The notes below the pieces were generated by a model. The model was given only the letters and a program-made list of their open reading frames with translations, made no database searches and had not been told where the DNA came from. Positions 8,205 through 17,057 of a DNA stretch of 64,000 nucleotides are shown here, piece after piece. Source of the stretch: Aciditerrimonas ferrireducens. GTDB lineage: Bacteria > Actinomycetota > Acidimicrobiia > Acidimicrobiales > UBA8190. Made by a program: the position numbers and the translations under genes. Numbering within the stretch: the stretch's first letter is position 1; each line of letters begins with the position of its first letter. The stretch is from assembly GCF_023130475.1 (NCBI RefSeq), contig NZ_JAKHEX010000001.1:351917-415916 (forward strand), given 5' to 3'.

Positions 8205-9336
8205 TCAGCCGGCCCTCCTCGGCGAGGACCTCCCGGGCCACGGCCACCGCGGCGTTGGCCGCCGGCACCCCGCCGTAGGCCCCGGCGTGCAGCAGCACCT
8301 CGATCACCTGGTCGGGCCGCAGGCCGTTGCGCAGCGCCCCCCGGACGTGCAGGGGCAGCTCGTGGAGCCGGCCCAGGACGGTGAGGACCGCCAAGGTGAC
8401 CGCCGAGCGGGTCGGCCGGTCCAGGGCGGGGCGGACCCAGACCTCCCCCCAGGTGGTCCGGGTGACCAGGTCCACGAAGGCCCGCTGGGCCAGGTCGGAC
8501 GCGGCGGTCGAGGCGTCGACGTGGGCGTCCCCCAGGACCGCCCGGCGCACCGCCTCGCCCCGCTCGGCCGGCGAGCCGAGGAGGTGGTCGAGGAGGGCGT
8601 CGGTGGTCCGCCGGGGCTGCTCGACCGGGGCCAGGTGGGCGGCGTGGGGCAGGACCGCCAAAGCGGCGCCCGGGATGGCCTCGGCCAGGGCCAGGGCGGT
8701 CGCCGGGGGGGTCACCGGGTCCTCGGCGCCGGTCAGCACCAGGGTCGGGGCCTCGATGGCGCCGAGGCGCTCCCGGTGGTCGAAGGCGGCGATGGCCTCG
8801 CAGCACGCGGCGTACCCCTCGGGGTCGCAGGCGGCCAGCATGCCGGTCACCCACTCGGCCAGCTCGGGACGCGCGGCCCGGCCCTCGGGGGTGAACCAGC
8901 GCTCGACCAGCATCGGGGCCAGGGCCGCGGGGCCCTCGCTGCGGGACCGGGCCGCCCGCTCCAGCCAGGCCTCGGCCGGGGGCAGCTGGGCGGCCGTGCA
9001 GGCCAGGACCAGGCGCTCGACCCGCCCGGGGTGCTCGCTGGCCAGCCAGAGGGCCACCATGCCCCCCAGGGAGAGCCCCACCACCGAGCAGCGCTCGACC
9101 CCCAGGTGGTCCAGGAGCCCGACCAGGCCCTGGCCGAGCTCGGCCACGCTGCCCGGCAGGGGATCGGGGCGGGGGGTCCCACCGTGCCCCGGGTGCTCGA
9201 CCCGCAGCACCCGGCGGTAGGGGAGCAGGGCGGCGACCTGGGGGTCCCACATGGCCCCCGAGGTGCCCAGGGAGTTCAGCAGGACGACGACCGGGGCCTC
9301 GGGGGGTCCCTCGAGGCGGTGGCTGGGCAGGTTCAC
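8197..9336 (-). CDS. pcaL: Fused 3-oxoadipate enol-lactonase / 4-carboxymuconolactone decarboxylase
   Basis: A bifunctional 379-residue enzyme for two consecutive protocatechuate-pathway steps. The N-terminal alpha/beta hydrolase (residues 1-260) has the nucleophile elbow GLSLGG with S89, D206 in AEDPVTPP and H234, matching the PcaD enol-lactonase triad. The C-terminal carboxymuconolactone decarboxylase domain (about 265-379) carries DLVTRTTWGEVWVRPALDRPTRS and HVRGALRNGLRPDQVIEVLLH, as in PcaC. PcaL fusions are typical of actinobacteria. The start overlaps the pcaB stop in an ATGA, implying translational coupling. Confidence 0.96.
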   Translation of the reverse strand: MNLPSHRLEGPPEAPVVVLLNSLGTSGAMWDPQVAALLPYRRVLRVEHPGHGGTPRPDPLPGSVAELGQGLVGLLDHLGVERCSVVGLSLGGMVALWLASEHPGRVERLVLACTAAQLPPAEAWLERAARSRSEGPAALAPMLVERWFTPEGRAARPELAEWVTGMLAACDPEGYAACCEAIAAFDHRERLGAIEAPTLVLTGAEDPVTPPATALALAEAIPGAALAVLPHAAHLAPVEQPRRTTDALLDHLLGSPAERGEAVRRAVLGDAHVDASTAASDLAQRAFVDLVTRTTWGEVWVRPALDRPTRSAVTLAVLTVLGRLHELPLHVRGALRNGLRPDQVIEVLLHAGAYGGVPAANAAVAVAREVLAEEGRLNG

Positions 9337-10895
9337 GGGTCTTCGGGCTCCTCTCGGCTGGGGCGGTCCACGGGGCGGGCCTGGAGGACTTCCTCATCCT
9401 GCCCTGTTCCCCGGTCCTCCGCAGGGGGGTCCATCGGTGCCGGCCAGGGCCAGGTGGCCTGGCGGTCGAGGACCCGGGCGACCCAGGTGGCGGCCGAGCC
9501 CAGGGCCCGGCGAGGGTCCAGGAGGGCCCGGAGCTCCTCGGGGCCGAGGACCTCGGCCACCTCGGGGTCGGCGGCCAGCGCCTCGGCCACCGGGTCCCGG
9601 CCCGGCTCCCGGCAGTGGTCGTCGAGCCGCTTGCCGGGCGGGTCGGCCGGGGCCTTGCCAAGGGCCCGGGCCATGACCGCCGCGGCTCGCTCCCGACCGA
9701 GGCGGGCTTGGAGGGCCAAGGTGACCCCTTCGGCGAGCAGCCCGGCGCCTCCGGCGTCGAGGTGCCGGGCCATGGCCGCCGGCTGGGGCTGGGCGTGGGC
9801 CACGGCCGAGGCCGCGTGCTCGGCGGCCGCCCCGGCCAGGCCGAGGAGCTCGGCCAGCGCCGCCCACTCGGCCTGCCACGCCCCCGCGGCCCGCTCCTGC
9901 TCGCCGGGGAGGGAGGCGAGGACCACCGGCACCAGGGCCGCTGCCCGGGTGGCCGCCACCCGGGCCGCCACGGCGTCGACCGGGTTGCGCTTCTGGGGCA
10001 TGGCCGAGGAACCCCCGCGGCGGGCCTCCTCGGGCTGGGCGGGCTCCGATGGATCGGAGCCTGGTCGGGCGGGCGCCGGGTCGGGCCGGTCGGTGATCTC
10101 GCCGACCTCGGCCTGCTGGAGGAGGGCCAGGTCCCCGGCGACCTTGGCGGCGGTGCCCGCCACCCCGGCCAGGGCGGCGGCCAGGCGGGCCGGGCGTTGG
10201 CGGGCCCCGTGCCAGGGCACCGGGGGGGCCGGCAGGCCGAGGCGGCTGGCGAAGGCGTCGAGGACCCGGGGGCCCTCGGTCCCGAGGGCCGCAAGGGTGC
10301 CGACCGCCCCGCCGAGCTGGACGCCCGTGGCCCCGAGGGCCTCGCGGAGCCACTCGTCGGCCTGGTGGACCCCGTCGAGCCAGCCAGCGGCCTTCCACGC
10401 CCAGGTGGTGGGCAGGGCCGGCTGGAGCAGGGTCCGGCCCACCAGGAGGACCTCCTGGCCGTGCCGGGCCCACTCGGCGAGGCCGGCAGCCAGGGCCGCC
10501 AGACGCTGGCGGACGAGCCGGCCGGCCCGGTGCGCGACGAGGACCAGGGCGCTGTCGAGGACGTCCTGGCTGGTGGCGCCCCGGTGCAGCCAGTCGGCGG
10601 CCCCCGGGCAGGCCCGGCGGAGGGCGGCGACGAGGGGGACGACCGGGTTGGCAGCGTTCGCGCCCAGGCGCCCCAAGCGGACCGGGTCGAAGAGGTCCCA
10701 GCCGGGCCGCTCCGGGTCGGCCCACCAGGCGGCTAGGGCCTGGGCCGCCGCGGGCGGGGCCTGGCCGCAGTCGGCCAGCGCCCCGAGGTAGGCGACCTCG
10801 ACCTCGACCATGGCCGCCACCCAGGCCGCCCCGCCGGTGGCCGCCAGGAGGTCCTCGGGCACGACGAGGGCGCTGAAGAGGCCGGGTTCCTCCAC
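9333..10895 (-). CDS. pcaB: 3-carboxy-cis,cis-muconate cycloisomerase
   Basis: Converts 3-carboxy-cis,cis-muconate, made by PcaHG, to 4-carboxymuconolactone. It belongs to the fumarase/argininosuccinate-lyase superfamily, shown by the signature GGSSAMPQKRNP and by HRGATSQDVLDSALVL. The protein is about 520 residues, longer than the usual 450 or so; the extra length includes a Pro/Glu/Arg-rich insertion before the signature and a polar C-terminal tail. GTG 10895 is chosen because GLFSALVVPEDLLA aligns with family N-termini; no clear Shine-Dalgarno is visible and GTG 10957 is possible. About 100 untranslated bases separate it from pcaG. Confidence 0.93.
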   Translation of the reverse strand: MEEPGLFSALVVPEDLLAATGGAAWVAAMVEVEVAYLGALADCGQAPPAAAQALAAWWADPERPGWDLFDPVRLGRLGANAANPVVPLVAALRRACPGAADWLHRGATSQDVLDSALVLVAHRAGRLVRQRLAALAAGLAEWARHGQEVLLVGRTLLQPALPTTWAWKAAGWLDGVHQADEWLREALGATGVQLGGAVGTLAALGTEGPRVLDAFASRLGLPAPPVPWHGARQRPARLAAALAGVAGTAAKVAGDLALLQQAEVGEITDRPDPAPARPGSDPSEPAQPEEARRGGSSAMPQKRNPVDAVAARVAATRAAALVPVVLASLPGEQERAAGAWQAEWAALAELLGLAGAAAEHAASAVAHAQPQPAAMARHLDAGGAGLLAEGVTLALQARLGRERAAAVMARALGKAPADPPGKRLDDHCREPGRDPVAEALAADPEVAEVLGPEELRALLDPRRALGSAATWVARVLDRQATWPWPAPMDPPAEDRGTGQDEEVLQARPVDRPSREEPEDP

Positions 10896-11001
10896 GGCGC
10901 TCAGCTGGTCCTGTTCCCGGGTAGCTGGCCGCCCACGGGGCCAGTGTCCCACGGGGTCCGACGTCCTGGCCCCACTCGTCCGGGTCGCACCGGTCCTGGT
11001 C

Positions 11002-11580
11002 TCACCAGGCGAAGAAGACCGTCTCGTCCTCGCCCGCGAGGTGGACGTCGAAGCGGAGGGTGCCTGGGCCCTCGGGCTTCGCGAGGAGCGTGGCTCGCCG
11101 CTCGGGGGGGACGGCGGCGAGGACCGGGTCCCGCTCGGGGTCGGCGCCAGGGAAGTAGACCCGGGTGAGGAGCCGCTGGACGAGCCCCCGGGCGAAGACC
11201 GAGAGGTCGGCGTGGGGGGCCTGCCCGGGTCCCACCGGGCCGGGGACCACGGTGGTGAAGGCGAAGCGCCCCTCCTCGTCGGTCGGGCAGCGCCCGAACC
11301 CGGTCCACCCGGGGGCGCTCTCGGGCGGGAAGCGACCCTCGGGGTCGGCCTGCCAGAGCTCCAGGACGGCGTCGGGCACCGGCCGGCCCTCGGCGTCGAG
11401 GACCCGGCCAATCAGGCGCAGCGCCCCGGGGGAGCCGGGCGGCACGAGGTCGGGCCGAGTGAGCCAGCGGAGGCCGATGGCGAAGTAGGGGCCCACGGTC
11501 TGCGACGGGGTGGGCAGGAGGGCCGGGTGCTCGGGTGCCGAGGGGCCCTCGGTGGCGGTGCTTGGGGTCGAGGTGGTCAT
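11002..11580 (-). CDS. pcaG: Protocatechuate 3,4-dioxygenase, alpha subunit
   Basis: The 192-residue alpha chain of the intradiol dioxygenase that opens protocatechuate between C3 and C4. It shows TPSQTVGPYFAIGL, ADPEGRF, GFGRCPTDEEGRFAFTTV and PHADLSVFARGLVQRLLTRVYF. It lacks the Tyr/Tyr/His/His iron ligands, which lie in the beta subunit, as expected. Its ATG overlaps the pcaH stop in an ATGA, so the subunits are translationally coupled in the usual H-G order. Confidence 0.96.
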   Translation of the reverse strand: MTTSTPSTATEGPSAPEHPALLPTPSQTVGPYFAIGLRWLTRPDLVPPGSPGALRLIGRVLDAEGRPVPDAVLELWQADPEGRFPPESAPGWTGFGRCPTDEEGRFAFTTVVPGPVGPGQAPHADLSVFARGLVQRLLTRVYFPGADPERDPVLAAVPPERRATLLAKPEGPGTLRFDVHLAGEDETVFFAW

Positions 11581-12365
11581 GAGGCGGGCTCCAGGGGGGT
11601 GGCGAGGTGGCCGCCGACGACGACGTCGAAGCGGTAGCCGAGGCACCAGTGGTCCTCGGTGTGCTCCCAGTCGAACCGGGCCACCATGCGTTGACGGGCC
11701 TTGGGGTCCCGGACCGATCCGGCGATGGCGTCGTGCTCCAGGAGGGGGTCCCCGGGGAAGTACATCTGGGTGACCAGGCGCTCGGTGAAGGCCCGGCCGA
11801 AGACCGAGAAGTGGATGTGGGCCGGTCGCCAGGCGTTCGGGTGGTTCCGCCAGGGGTAGGCGCCGGGCTTGATGGTGAGGAACGAGAACCAGCCCTGGTC
11901 GTCGGTCAGGCTGCGGCCGGTGCCGGTGAAGTTGGGGTCCAAGGGCGCCGGGTGCTGGTCGACCTGGTGGGCGTAGCGACCCGCGGCGTTCGCCTGCCAG
12001 ATCTCCACCAGCTGGTGGGCGATGGGCCGCCCGTCGCTGCCGAGGAGCCGACCGGTGACCCGGATGCGCTCGCCCAGGGGCTCCCCGGGGTGCTGGTGGG
12101 TGAGGTCGGCGTCCTCGGGGCGGACCAGGCCCTCGCCGAAGAGCGGCGCCGCCCGCTCGGTCGGGCCGTGGGGCAAGGGCACGAGCGGCTGCCGGGGGCA
12201 GCGGGCCAGGCTGGAGCGGTAGAGGGGAGCCCGGTAGGGCGGGTCCATGGGCAGCGTCGTGGTCCCCACCTGGACCGTCGGCTCGGGCACCGGGTCGGTC
12301 GTGATGGGGTGCAGCCCCCGGGTGGCGTCGGTCGGGGGGTCGTAGCGTTCGGTCACCGCTGTCAT
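11577..12365 (-). CDS. pcaH: Protocatechuate 3,4-dioxygenase, beta subunit
   Basis: The iron-carrying catalytic subunit, 262 residues. The four Fe(III) ligands Y131, Y170, H183 and H185 have exactly the spacing of the Pseudomonas enzyme (39, 13 and 2 residues) within AAGRYAHQ and the stretch NHPNAWRPAHIHFSVFG. With PcaG it converts protocatechuate and O2 to 3-carboxy-cis,cis-muconate. The ATG has an AGGAGG Shine-Dalgarno, and a 72-base gap separates it from pcaJ upstream. In this window its substrate could come from vanillate (LigM) or 4-hydroxybenzoate (PobA). Confidence 0.97.
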   Translation of the reverse strand: MTAVTERYDPPTDATRGLHPITTDPVPEPTVQVGTTTLPMDPPYRAPLYRSSLARCPRQPLVPLPHGPTERAAPLFGEGLVRPEDADLTHQHPGEPLGERIRVTGRLLGSDGRPIAHQLVEIWQANAAGRYAHQVDQHPAPLDPNFTGTGRSLTDDQGWFSFLTIKPGAYPWRNHPNAWRPAHIHFSVFGRAFTERLVTQMYFPGDPLLEHDAIAGSVRDPKARQRMVARFDWEHTEDHWCLGYRFDVVVGGHLATPLEPAS

Positions 12366-12437
12366 CGCGCCTCCTGTTCGTCGTGGTTCATCGAGCGCTT
12401 CGAGCCACCGGGGCCCGGTGACCGGGGCCGGGGCTCC

Positions 12438-13250
12438 TCAGTCCGAGGTCAAGGACCCCTTCGCCTCCCGGCGCTGGAGGGCCCGGAGGGCGGCCAGCTC
12501 GGCGTCGCTGGGCGGTTCGCTGACCGTGAGCTCGTCGGCCACGGCCAGGTCCCAGCCGGTCCGGGCCCGCACCTCGTCGAGCTGCACGCCCGGGTGGAGC
12601 TGGCAGAGGACCAGCTCGCAGGTCGCGGGGTCCGGTCGGAGGATCCCGAGGTCGGTGATGACCAGTTGGGGGCCGCCGCCTCGCAGGCCGAGGCGCTCCC
12701 GGTGCCCCGGGCCGTCCCCGAAGCCCACCGACGTGCGGAAGTCCAGGCGGTCGACGAAGGTCCGGAGGTTCTGGCGGATCAGCACGATCACCGACCGGCA
12801 GGCCGCGGCGATCTCGGGCGCCCCGCCGGCCCCGGGCAGCCGGACCTGGGGGCGGTCGTAGGGGCCGATGACCGTCGAGTTCAAGTTGGCGAACCGGTCG
12901 ATCTGAGCCGCACCGAGGAACCCGACGTCGATCCGGCCGGCCTGGAGCCAGTAGGTGAAGATCTCGGGCACCGAGACCACCGTGTCGGCGGTCTCGGCCA
13001 GCTCGCCGTCCCCGATGGACAGCGGCGGGACGCTGGGCTTGGCGCCAATGGTGCCGGACTCGTAGACCAGCACCAGATCGGGGGCGTGGGTGCGCCGAGC
13101 CAGGTTGGCGGCCAGGCTCGGGGCCCCGATCCCGACGAAGCAGACCGTGCCGTCGGCGAGGGCCCGGGCGGCGGCCACGGTCATCATCTCGGTGGGGCTG
13201 TAAGGCGTCGCCGGCCCGGCCCCGTCCGGGTGCACCTCGGCCCCGGTCAC
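12438..13250 (-). CDS. pcaJ: 3-oxoadipate CoA-transferase, subunit B
   Basis: A 270-residue family I CoA-transferase subunit that with PcaI moves CoA from succinyl-CoA to 3-oxoadipate. Landmarks are YSPTEMMTVAAARAL, VGIGAPSLAANLARRTHAPDL, the catalytic-glutamate region LVYESGTIGAKP, and FLGAAQIDRFANLNSTVIG. It is the longer type related to CatJ and glutaconate CoA-transferase B rather than the short (about 215 residues) PcaJ. The GTG at 13250 overlaps the pcaI stop in a GTGA, so the start is well supported. Confidence 0.92.
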   Translation of the reverse strand: MTGAEVHPDGAGPATPYSPTEMMTVAAARALADGTVCFVGIGAPSLAANLARRTHAPDLVLVYESGTIGAKPSVPPLSIGDGELAETADTVVSVPEIFTYWLQAGRIDVGFLGAAQIDRFANLNSTVIGPYDRPQVRLPGAGGAPEIAAACRSVIVLIRQNLRTFVDRLDFRTSVGFGDGPGHRERLGLRGGGPQLVITDLGILRPDPATCELVLCQLHPGVQLDEVRARTGWDLAVADELTVSEPPSDAELAALRALQRREAKGSLTSD

Positions 13251-14116
13251 CGGCCCTCCCCCCCGTTGCGCGCCACGCCGTCGCCCACGGTGCTCTCGCC
13301 CACCGTCGCCGGGGCCCGGAGCACGTGCTCGGCCATCCAGGCGGCGAAGCGGTCCCGGTCCCGGCTGATGGCGTCCCAGGCCTCGTAGAAGGCGTTGTCC
13401 CGCTCGTAGTAGCCGGCCGCGTAGGACGGGGCCGCCCCGCCAGGGGCCAGGGCCACGGCGCTCACCACCCAGCTCGGCAGGACGACGGCGCCGGGCCGGG
13501 GCTCGAGGCGGTCGACCACCTCCTCGACGGTCACCAGCGACCGGCGAGCGGCCAGGACGGCTTCCTTCTGGACCCCGCTGATGCCCCAGAGCTGGACGTT
13601 GCCCCGCCGGTCGGCCTGCTGGGCGTGGACGATGGCCACGTCGGGCCGCAGCGCGGCGACCGCGGCCAGTTCTTCGCCGGTGAAGGGGCAGCGGATCGTG
13701 GCCAGGTTGGCGGTCCTGCCCACCAGGTCGGTGCCCGCGTAGGCCCGAAGCGGCAGGAACGGCAGGTCCTGGGCGCCGGCCACGTAGCGCATGGTCAGGC
13801 CGGCGTGGGTGTGCTCCTCGATCGTCACCGGGTTCGGCCAGCCGCGCTCCACGGCGTCCCGGAAGCGGTGCAGGGACCCGACCCCGGGGTTGCCACCCCA
13901 GGAGAAGACGAGCTTGGCGCAGCAGCCCATGCCGATGAGCTGGTCGTAGAGGAGGTCGGGGGTGAGACGGACCAGGGTCAGGTCCCGGCGGCGCTGCCGG
14001 ATGACCTCGTGGCCGGCGGCGAAGGGGATGAGGTGGGTGAAGCCCTCCATGGCCACCGTGTCCCCGTCGTGGACCAGGTCCGCCACCGCCTCGGCCAGGC
14101 TCATCAGTGCCGCCAC
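13247..14116 (-). CDS. pcaI: 3-oxoadipate CoA-transferase, subunit A
   Basis: The 289-residue partner of PcaJ. Family landmarks are VAMEGFTHLIPFAAGHEVIR, LTPDLLYDQLIG, FSWGGNPGVGSLHRFRDAVE and IVHAQQADRRGNVQLWG; these closely resemble CatI of the chlorocatechol-degrading Pseudomonas B13. GTG 14116 is chosen over ATG 14104 because GGGGAGG lies five bases upstream. It is the first gene of the pca operon. A promoter with TTGCCG and TAGGGT and a PcaR-like box lie immediately upstream. Confidence 0.92.
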   Translation of the reverse strand: MAALMSLAEAVADLVHDGDTVAMEGFTHLIPFAAGHEVIRQRRRDLTLVRLTPDLLYDQLIGMGCCAKLVFSWGGNPGVGSLHRFRDAVERGWPNPVTIEEHTHAGLTMRYVAGAQDLPFLPLRAYAGTDLVGRTANLATIRCPFTGEELAAVAALRPDVAIVHAQQADRRGNVQLWGISGVQKEAVLAARRSLVTVEEVVDRLEPRPGAVVLPSWVVSAVALAPGGAAPSYAAGYYERDNAFYEAWDAISRDRDRFAAWMAEHVLRAPATVGESTVGDGVARNGGEGR

Positions 14117-14141
14117 CAGCACCTCCCCGCCGGCACCGATC

Positions 14142-14158
14142 GTTCGTGCAACGCACAC
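14142..14158 (-). promoter_or_regulatory. PcaR-like operator box upstream of pcaI
   Basis: On the plus strand the 15-base core is GTTCG-TGCAA-CGCAC. Both half-sites are identical to the Pseudomonas PcaR box GTTCG-N5-CGCAC known from the literature. It sits about +12 to +28 relative to the promoter at 14177-14205. A related, fully palindromic copy lies at 21503-21521. Confidence 0.7.
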
Positions 14159-14176
14159 TCGTGCTGCATGTGCACC

Positions 14177-14205
14177 ACCCTAGCGAGCCGGCGTGCTGCC
14201 GGCAA
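14177..14205 (-). promoter_or_regulatory. Sigma-70-type promoter of the pca operon
   Basis: On the minus strand TTGCCG (14205-14200) and TAGGGT (14182-14177) are separated by 17 bases. Transcription would start near 14170, about 54 bases before the pcaI start codon. The promoter overlaps the last codons of the pabBCA gene. Confidence 0.55.
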
Positions 14206-16963
14206 TGGTCAGACAGAGCTCGACGAAACGGTCGGCGATCCGGTCCCCGTGCTCGCTCTGGACGGCCTCGGGGTGGAACTGCAGCCCGATGGTGGGGTGG
14301 GACCGGTGCTCGAGGGCCATGACGGTGCCGTCGTCGGCCAGGGCGGTGACCCGGAGGTCCTCGCCGGGGCGGGCGGGGTCCACCGCGAGGGCGTGGTAGC
14401 GGGCGGCGAGGAACGAGGGGGGCAGGTCGGCCAAGAGGCGCGGTGCGCAGGTGCGCACGACGGACAGCCGGCCGTGGAGAGGACGGCGGGCCCGCACGAT
14501 CCTCCCGCCGAAGGCCTGGGCGATGGCCTGGTGACCCAGGCAGACCCCGAGGATGGGAAGCCGACCGGAGAGGGCCCGGACGGCCTCCTGGCTGAGGCCG
14601 GCATGCTCGGGCCGGCCGGGGCCAGGGGAGAGGACCAGGCCGGAGGGTCGCTCGACGAGCAGCTCCTCGAGGGCGGTGCCGTGGCTGGGCAGGATGCGGA
14701 CCTGCGCCCCGGCCTGCTCGAGGAGGTGGGCGAGGGTGTGGACGAAGGAGTCCCGGTTGTCGAGGAGGACCAGGCGGCAGGCGCCGGCCGGGCGCCGGGC
14801 GGGCCTCGGCGGCCGGTTCGCTCGGCGCGGCTCGGGAGCGGGGCCCGGGGCCGGGGCGGGGCGGGGCAGGGGTGGGGGCCCGAGCCGGGCCTCGTGCTGC
14901 CAGCGCTCGTCGACGAGCCGCTGGAGGTCCGCCACGAGGTCCGGGCAGCGGAGCCGGTAGCCGGTGCCGATGAGGTCCCGGACCGGGACGACGCCGCGCA
15001 GGGCGTTGGTGAGCAGGATGGCGTCGCTCGACTCGAGGAGGGCCGGGGTGAGGGGGCGGTACTCGACCGAAAGGCCCCGGTCGGCGGCCACCTCGAGGAG
15101 GACCTCGCGGCCCACCCCCGGCAGGGCCTGCCCGTCGTCGGGCGCCACCACGAGCCCGCCGTCGCGGAGGACGGCGACGTTGGCGATGTCGGCCTCGGTC
15201 ACCTCGCCGTGGGGGGCGAGGAGCAGCGGCCAGGTCCCCTCGGCCCGCAGTGGGGCCACGAGCGCCTCCAGGTGACGGCGGTCGACGAGCTTGTGGGGGC
15301 CGAGGGGGCCGGGGACGGCCAGGAACCCGGCGGCGACCCCGAGGAGCTCTGGGCTTGCTGGGAAGGGCGCCACCTGGGTGCGGAGGGTGCCCTGGGGGTC
15401 CAGCTCGACCCGAAGGCGAGCTCGACGCCAGCCGGCCGCCGCCTCGAGGAGGGTGCCTTCGATGCCCTCGGGCAGGGCGATCCCGTAGAGGGCTTCGGCC
15501 GACCAGGCCAGGCGCCGGAGGTGGCGCCAGGCTTCGACGGGCACCCCCTCCAGGACGAGCAGGGTCGAGAAGACCCCCTGCTCGGGGGAGCCGCCCCAAG
15601 GCCTGGCGGCCCGGACCGGCGTGCCCGCCGGGTCGTCCTCGGCCAGGGCGAAGCCCATGGCCTTCGCCAGGGGCCGGGCCTTGACCAGGCACTCCTCCCA
15701 CTCCTGCCCGGGGAGGGACTCGGCGGTGATCCCGCCGCCGACCCCCAGGCGGACCCGGTCCCGGTGGCGCTCGAAGGTGCGGATGGCCACGTTCCACTCG
15801 CCCCGACCGTCGAGGGGACAGAGGTAGCCGATGCTGCCGGTGTAGACGTCCCGGGCGGTGGCCTCGACCTCGGCGGCCAGTTCCAGGGCCCGGGCCTTCG
15901 GGGCCCCGGTGACCGAGCCCGGCGGGAAGGCCCGCCGCAGGGCGTCGGCGAGGTCGGTCCCGGGGGCCAACCGGGCGGTCACGGTGGAGACCAGGTTCCA
16001 CACCCCCGGACCCGGTCGGGGAGCGGCCAGGGCCTCGACCCGGACCGTGCCGCTTCGGGTCGAGGCGGCCAGGTCGTTGCGGAGCAGGTCGACGATGGTG
16101 ACGTTCTCTGCCAGGTCCTTGCCCGAGCCCCGGAGCGCCGAGCGGGTGGCCTCGTCGCCGGCCGGGTCCTGGCCACGGGGCCGGGTGCCCTTGATGGGCT
16201 CGGTGCGCAGCGAGACGCCGTCGCAGCTCAGAAAGAGTTCCGGCGAGAGGGAGGCGATCTCCACGGCGCCAGTGTCGAGGTACGCGGCGTAGGCCGGTTC
16301 GAGCCGGCGGGCGGCGCCGACGAAGCGACCGAGGAGGCTCCCGTCGAAGCGGGCCTCGAAGCTCGTGCAGATGTTGGCCTCGAACAGCTCCCCGGCGTGG
16401 ATGGCCTGCACGCAGCGCTCGACCGCCACGACGTGGCCCCGCCGGCCCGACCGGCAGCGCAGGACCACCGGGGACCGGCCGTCGTCGCCCCCGTCCCCCG
16501 GCCCGGCCGGCACCGCTTCCGGGGCACCGAGGGCCGAGAGGCGTTCGGCGAGGTCGGCCGCCCGCCGGCGGACGAAGGGCAGGCGCTCGTCGTCGCACGC
16601 GCCCTCGAGGTACCAGCGGCCCTCGGCGGCCACGAACCGCAGGACGTGGTCGTAGCGGGCCAGGAACGCCAGGGGCGCTGCCGGATCCGGCCGGCCGACG
16701 CCGAAGAGCCGCTCCCCGAGCCGGTAGGAGAGGGAGCCGACGGTCAGCGCCCCGAGGAACTCCCCGAGGGCGAGGGGCTCCGTGGTGCGTCGTTCGGGTG
16801 CCAGCAGGGCGAAGGGGTCCTCGTCGTGCTCGACGGCGCGCGCCCAGAGCGGCTCGGAGCCGAGCAGCGCCCCACCCCCGGCCCACTGGCCGAGCAGGGC
16901 GAAGGGGTAGCGGTCACCGGCCAGGACCCGAAGGGCCTCCGTCGGGGCCACCTCGACCGGCAA
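14180..16963 (-). CDS. Three-domain PabB-PabC-PabA fusion (4-amino-4-deoxychorismate synthase plus lyase)
   Basis: About 927 residues holding all p-aminobenzoate enzymes. PabB (1-440) has PIKGTRPRG with K258, the lysine that marks aminodeoxychorismate synthase (anthranilate synthases have Ala there), plus VDLLRNDLA, PPGSVTGAPK and GVGGGITA. PabC (about 460-690), a fold-type IV PLP lyase, has the probable Schiff-base lysine K558 in PHKLVDRR, then GEVTEADIANV. A Pro/Arg-rich linker (about 694-728) leads to the PabA glutamine amidotransferase with C808 in GVCLGHQ and H897/E899 in FHPEA. The product feeds folate synthesis, fitting the folate-using neighbours. The start is uncertain: TTG 16963 or GTG 16951, with no good Shine-Dalgarno. 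Confidence 0.9.
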   Translation of the reverse strand: MPVEVAPTEALRVLAGDRYPFALLGQWAGGGALLGSEPLWARAVEHDEDPFALLAPERRTTEPLALGEFLGALTVGSLSYRLGERLFGVGRPDPAAPLAFLARYDHVLRFVAAEGRWYLEGACDDERLPFVRRRAADLAERLSALGAPEAVPAGPGDGGDDGRSPVVLRCRSGRRGHVVAVERCVQAIHAGELFEANICTSFEARFDGSLLGRFVGAARRLEPAYAAYLDTGAVEIASLSPELFLSCDGVSLRTEPIKGTRPRGQDPAGDEATRSALRGSGKDLAENVTIVDLLRNDLAASTRSGTVRVEALAAPRPGPGVWNLVSTVTARLAPGTDLADALRRAFPPGSVTGAPKARALELAAEVEATARDVYTGSIGYLCPLDGRGEWNVAIRTFERHRDRVRLGVGGGITAESLPGQEWEECLVKARPLAKAMGFALAEDDPAGTPVRAARPWGGSPEQGVFSTLLVLEGVPVEAWRHLRRLAWSAEALYGIALPEGIEGTLLEAAAGWRRARLRVELDPQGTLRTQVAPFPASPELLGVAAGFLAVPGPLGPHKLVDRRHLEALVAPLRAEGTWPLLLAPHGEVTEADIANVAVLRDGGLVVAPDDGQALPGVGREVLLEVAADRGLSVEYRPLTPALLESSDAILLTNALRGVVPVRDLIGTGYRLRCPDLVADLQRLVDERWQHEARLGPPPLPRPAPAPGPAPEPRRANRPPRPARRPAGACRLVLLDNRDSFVHTLAHLLEQAGAQVRILPSHGTALEELLVERPSGLVLSPGPGRPEHAGLSQEAVRALSGRLPILGVCLGHQAIAQAFGGRIVRARRPLHGRLSVVRTCAPRLLADLPPSFLAARYHALAVDPARPGEDLRVTALADDGTVMALEHRSHPTIGLQFHPEAVQSEHGDRIADRFVELCLTIAGSTPAR

Positions 16964-17057
16964 GGGGATGCGCAGGGTGTGGAGCCCTGCGCGGTGCGCG
17001 GCGGCAGGGGCAGCGGTGCCCGTGGTCGACCCCCGGTGGCCCCGGGTGCCGGCCTGG

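Noticed and set aside
8080..10791. 900-residue plus-strand open frame over pcaL and pcaB
   Set aside because: Antisense to well-supported pca genes; no recognisable domain and typical high-GC shadow composition.
14180..16963. Anthranilate or phenazine-type (PhzE) synthase
   Set aside because: PIKGT rather than PIAGT, and the built-in PabC lyase, point to p-aminobenzoate synthesis.
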